A stretch of DNA of 64,000 bases. It comes from Echinostoma caproni (Eukaryota > Platyhelminthes > Trematoda > Plagiorchiida > Echinostomatidae). The notes beneath the pieces are model-generated. The model was given only the letters and a program-made list of their open reading frames with translations, was not told the origin of the DNA and made no database searches. Within the stretch, counting starts at the first letter, position 1; each line of letters starts with the position of its first letter. The position numbers and the translations under genes were made by a program. Where the stretch lies: contig UZAN01039811.1 of assembly GCA_900618425.1 (NCBI GenBank), positions 7,997-71,996 on the forward strand. The letters run 5' to 3'. This document shows positions 60,330 to 64,000 of the stretch, in pieces.

Positions 60330-60640
60330 ACTTTATTCGTTCGATTACTACATGTTGATCTACCATCAACTTGACCAGAGTTCACGACTTCAGCCTTCGT
60401 TATTCCTTAGTCGAGTTGTCGGTATTGTAGTGTTCAGTTCAGTAAACAGAACAATGTCGTAGGGTTTGAAGTTGTCTGTATCAAAGAAGGAACACATGGT
60501 AGTTTGCCGAGACGGTAAAGTAGGTTTATTACTGCGTGAATGGACCGTCTGAAGACCTTTGTGAACTGGTTTCTGGCAAATCCTCCACGGTAAAACATGA
60601 ATAAAATGAGTGATATGATGAAAACGGTATCTAGCCAAGC
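60330..60640 (-). pseudogene. Possible mitochondrial ribosomal protein S17-like relic or gene fragment
   Basis: The minus frame reads RICQKPVHKGLQTVHSRSNK, then CSFFDTDNFKPYDIVLFTEL and TIPTTRLRN. The stop is at 60390. In the next frame it resumes EVVNSGQVDGRSTC. The order resembles uS17/MRPS17: an N-terminal G.V..KP..KT strand, a D.DN...GDIVL..E block, a P.TT..R block, then E.V...GQVVDP.TGR. The frameshift between TRLRN and EVV suggests a pseudogene or an assembly indel. Similarity is judged by eye and is weak. Confidence 0.3.
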
Positions 60641-61122
60641 CAAAAGAAGACTCCTGAGAGCGGCTTTCAGTCAAATTCCCAGTTCTCAGAAGCTTGTGTG
60701 TTAGCTTAATCCTAATTTGAGCATCAGGCAAATAAATCAAATTCTCTAAACCCCATTTAGTTATAAATTATAATGATATCGAATAATTAACGGACCACAA
60801 GAAGCCTTTGAGTGTGTTCCATCACGCCAAAAATTACTTTCATATCTATTCAGTTCACTCCCTCTTTACAAGGAAAAACTCATCTATCACTGTTTTAATG
60901 AGCAGGAAAATAAGTAGGTCATACTTCTGAACCACAATTGTGACATCAAATACGGCTTCTGAGAAAAATGACCCTGTGGCAATGTTCTATCTGGTCCCTC
61001 CCCACTGGTAAATTTACAGAAAAAATCTTTGGACACTGCAGTCATAATGCGAACACTAGCTAACAGTTTCAAGCATGCGAAAACTAAAGTCGCTCCAAGG
61101 GCACAGGACAACTGTCTTACAG

Positions 61123-61205
61123 GGGCAGTGAATGAAGATATAGTGCGCTACAGGTTGGCTTCACGAGGGTTGAGTTTTGTTGTTCCTGAACCTCCTATAT
61201 CGACG
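61123..61205 (+). CDS. Possible internal exon, + strand, unknown product
   Basis: The acceptor is CAACTGTCTTACAG and the donor ATATCGACG|GTAATT. Between them the frame reads AVNEDIVRYRLASRGL then SFVVPEPPIST, with no stop. It looks coding by composition. I do not recognise the family, and the next exon is not established because the sequence runs into the N gap. Confidence 0.25.
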
Positions 61206-61464
61206 GTAATTGAGTGCGGACACAAATTTCAAAACTAAAGCTCTCAAAGGCAGTATTTCCGGTTGTCTATAATAAACTTTAGTATTGAAATAGGGATCTG
61301 TAACTGTTGGCTAGCAGTTTGACAGAATTGACAAACCCATACTTGCGCCAGTCATGCCCATTTAAGAAACTCAGAAAACGTGATCCTGGTAGGTCAGATA
61401 TCTGGGCAACAGCAATCTTCAGTGGTCAGTCCATGTTCACAACTGCATTGGTCAACTGTGTCGC

Positions 61465-62328
61465 NNNNNNNNNNNNNNNNNNNNNNNNNNNNNNNNNNNN
61501 NNNNNNNNNNNNNNNNNNNNNNNNNNNNNNNNNNNNNNNNNNNNNNNNNNNNNNNNNNNNNNNNNNNNNNNNNNNNNNNNNNNNNNNNNNNNNNNNNNNN
61601 NNNNNNNNNNNNNNNNNNNNNNNNNNNNNNNNNNNNNNNNNNNNNNNNNNNNNNNNNNNNNNNNNNNNNNNNNNNNNNNNNNNNNNNNNNNNNNNNNNNN
61701 NNNNNNNNNNNNNNNNNNNNNNNNNNNNNNNNNNNNNNNNNNNNNNNNNNNNNNNNNNNNNNNNNNNNNNNNNNNNNNNNNNNNNNNNNNNNNNNNNNNN
61801 NNNNNNNNNNNNNNNNNNNNNNNNNNNNNNNNNNNNNNNNNNNNNNNNNNNNNNNNNNNNNNNNNNNNNNNNNNNNNNNNNNNNNNNNNNNNNNNNNNNN
61901 NNNNNNNNNNNNNNNNNNNNNNNNNNNNNNNNNNNNNNNNNNNNNNNNNNNNNNNNNNNNNNNNNNNNNNNNNNNNNNNNNNNNNNNNNNNNNNNNNNNN
62001 NNNNNNNNNNNNNNNNNNNNNNNNNNNNNNNNNNNNNNNNNNNNNNNNNNNNNNNNNNNNNNNNNNNNNNNNNNNNNNNNNNNNNNNNNNNNNNNNNNNN
62101 NNNNNNNNNNNNNNNNNNNNNNNNNNNNNNNNNNNNNNNNNNNNNNNNNNNNNNNNNNNNNNNNNNNNNNNNNNNNNNNNNNNNNNNNNNNNNNNNNNNN
62201 NNNNNNNNNNNNNNNNNNNNNNNNNNNNNNNNNNNNNNNNNNNNNNNNNNNNNNNNNNNNNNNNNNNNNNNNNNNNNNNNNNNNNNNNNNNNNNNNNNNN
62301 NNNNNNNNNNNNNNNNNNNNNNNNNNNN
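61465..62328. other. Assembly gap (864 N)
   Basis: A continuous run of N. Translated frames crossing it are artefacts. Confidence 1.
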
Positions 62329-62817
62329 CTTCCCGTTGAATATGTACTTGTTACGGTTAGGGTGTATAGTTTTTTAAATGAAATGTAACTTTCAGTCCTT
62401 GCAAAGTTTATACACAATTCAACATTATGGAACTTTTATTTATGGTGCCACTTCAGAAAAACAAAATTGTTGAAGCACCTAAACACTTTCCAGGGTTTCC
62501 CCGAAGATACAGTGACCGGCAATAGTCGTCAATTCTTTAATGGTGAATTTAATTGAATACTGGCTGAATATAGCAAGTATAGCTTTAAAACTGCACCTTA
62601 GAATAAGTACCGTCATTTACTCATGTAGAGGAGTGCATCTACTTGACATACAATTAATGTCAAAATCGCATCCGAAGGATATGGTTTTCAGCTCTACAGT
62701 CCACTCGAAAACTACATTGTAATACTCTTCTTTGACAAGAACACGTTGGGAGTGGATATTAATCCATTAGTTAAATGAAATGGTGACCATACAGCCTCGT
62801 TAATAATCCCTTCACAG

Positions 62818-62928
62818 CAAATTCGATTGGCAACAGATCGTCCTCCATTTGTCTGTAGCTATGTTCCGACGGCTAACGGAAGCGCTTCCAAAAGGAAAAG
62901 GGTTTCAAGGAGTACGCCAACTCCGTAA
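62818..62928 (+). CDS. Possible terminal exon, + strand, unknown product
   Basis: After AATCCCTTCACAG the frame reads QIRLATDRPPFVCSYVPT, then a Ser/Lys/Arg-rich end SASKRKRVSRSTPTP and a stop at 62926-62928. The basic tail could act as a nuclear signal. It may belong with 61123-61205 to one gene interrupted by the gap. No family recognised. Confidence 0.25.
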   Translation, partial: QIRLATDRPPFVCSYVPTANGSASKRKRVSRSTPTP

Positions 62929-64000
62929 AATGTGCTTGTCTGGTATATATATTTCCTTAGATTTGCCTGAACTTGCTTGGAAGGCTTCATTTTGTGGAGA
63001 AGCTTTGAACGGCGTTGGGAATATATTGCATTTCCCCATCGGAAAAAGGGCATTGGTAATTTTGGGAGGCTTCGTGGTGATATGGTTGGCATAGTGGTAA
63101 TACATACACATTCCGAGCGGTGATACAAAATTCAAATTCTTGGCAATGAGCTGCAATGAGAGCAAAATTCGGTTCTACTGCATACTGACTGAGTACTCTG
63201 AGTGAAAATAAAATCCAAAGAACGATCAGTCAAGTCAGTATGATCCCTCTCGCGATAACCATATTTTTCTGAAGTTACCAAGAGTTAAATATGGATTTTG
63301 GATCATATAAACGGTTCGCGGATTCACTCTACATGTCTGTATGTGTCGAATATATATAATGGATAAAAACTGCCCTGTCGCCATTCAGAATGGAGTGACA
63401 AATGTCTAGTTTAAGCTTCAGTATGATGTTTTTGCTCAGTTTGGATGCGCACTGGAATAAATGGAGGCTCTAACTGTCAAACCATCCGATAATGCAGGAA
63501 TTAATTTGAGCCTGAAAAGATAATTGTAGCTGACTATCCAGGCGGTTTTCTATTTAAAACCCCAAATTCCTCGGGGACCTATCAAACGTTTTATGGCAGT
63601 CAGAGCTAATTAAACAGATAATAATGTAGTTTTACCGTCGCTTAATTCTGAAAAGTCAAGTTCCTTTTCAAACCAGATCCGAGAGAACTATAACAAAAAC
63701 GTCATATGTAACTATTTAATCTTGCAAATTAAACCAAATGTACATTTAGGCTTGTAAAAAATAGCCTTCTTCTTTGGATCAAACGCTTTCATCTTGGTCA
63801 TGGGCAGTCTAAACAAACAGTCTTAGTGTAAATCAGCCAACCTTGATGGACGTCAGACTAGCCCGCAACAGCCTCGTGTTCTTTAACTAGTACTTTTATC
63901 TCTGAAAAACCAGATCATAAGCCTCCCTAATATGTGTGAGGTCCCTCCCCCCAGAACTGATAGTTTAGTTTAAATTCATCCACTTTTAAAAGTGCTGTTA
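62929..64000. other. Right end, tRNA-like repeat only
   Basis: A tRNA-like string GGTTGGCATAGTGGTAAT (A-box-like) with TTCAAATTCTTGG follows at 63082-63145, probably a SINE head. The remaining AT-rich sequence to 64000 shows nothing I can support. Confidence 0.45.

Noticed and set aside
61307..62417. Open frames of over 300 codons
   Set aside because: They consist almost wholly of X codons from the N gap.
1..64000. CRISPR arrays, operons, bacterial promoters
   Set aside because: Spliced genes and metazoan retroelements show eukaryotic DNA; no regularly spaced direct repeats were seen.

Overview
The window looks like nuclear DNA of a digenean flatworm (trematode). It is AT-rich, has long introns with consensus GT/AG borders, and is littered with degenerate RTE-type, CR1/jockey-type and Penelope-like retroelements plus tRNA-headed SINE-like repeats. 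Six isolated N bases and one 864-base N gap (61465-62328) mark it as a draft scaffold. I cannot name the species from the sequence alone.

One gene dominates. A calsyntenin (CLSTN/Cals family) lies on the + strand from about 5405 to the stop codon at 44838-44840. I could assemble twelve phase-compatible exons, which concatenate to one open frame of 1072 residues and a stop. The order is: end of cadherin repeat 1 and cadherin repeat 2 (5405-14972), a Cys-rich linker (18784-19008), an LNS/laminin-G-like domain (23959-32313), the conserved calsyntenin ectodomain (33189-36250), a juxtamembrane stalk (38674-38874), a transmembrane helix with a basic stop-transfer (42393-42635) and an acidic cytoplasmic tail (44418-44840). 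A possible thirteenth, cassette exon (from 43482) carries a W-acidic motif like the kinesin-light-chain-binding motif of animal calsyntenins. The signal peptide and most of cadherin repeat 1 are not found and probably lie upstream of the window.

Layout. 1-5404: 5' flank or intron with a CR1-like and an RTE-like reverse-transcriptase relic. 5620-14813: a 9.2-kb intron with a tRNA-like palindromic insertion, an antisense CR1/jockey relic and a 340-bp inverted repeat that I read as perfect. 14973-42392: the remaining introns, with a Penelope endonuclease relic (20.8-21.1 kb) and a CR1-like relic (36.9-38.0 kb). 44841-59870: mostly gene-free, with SINE-like repeats, an interleaved inverted repeat (50.2-50.7 kb) and an inverted Penelope-like cluster (51.2-53.0 kb) whose RT box is split by a 400-bp insertion with a 13-bp target duplication. 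59.9-63 kb: weak coding-like segments on both strands around the N gap, including a possible S17-like mitoribosomal relic.

The most interesting non-genic signal is a family of tRNA-like, inverted-repeat-bearing insertions. Two copies (8505-8782 and 51524-51923) each have a 12-13-bp target-site duplication, so they moved as units.
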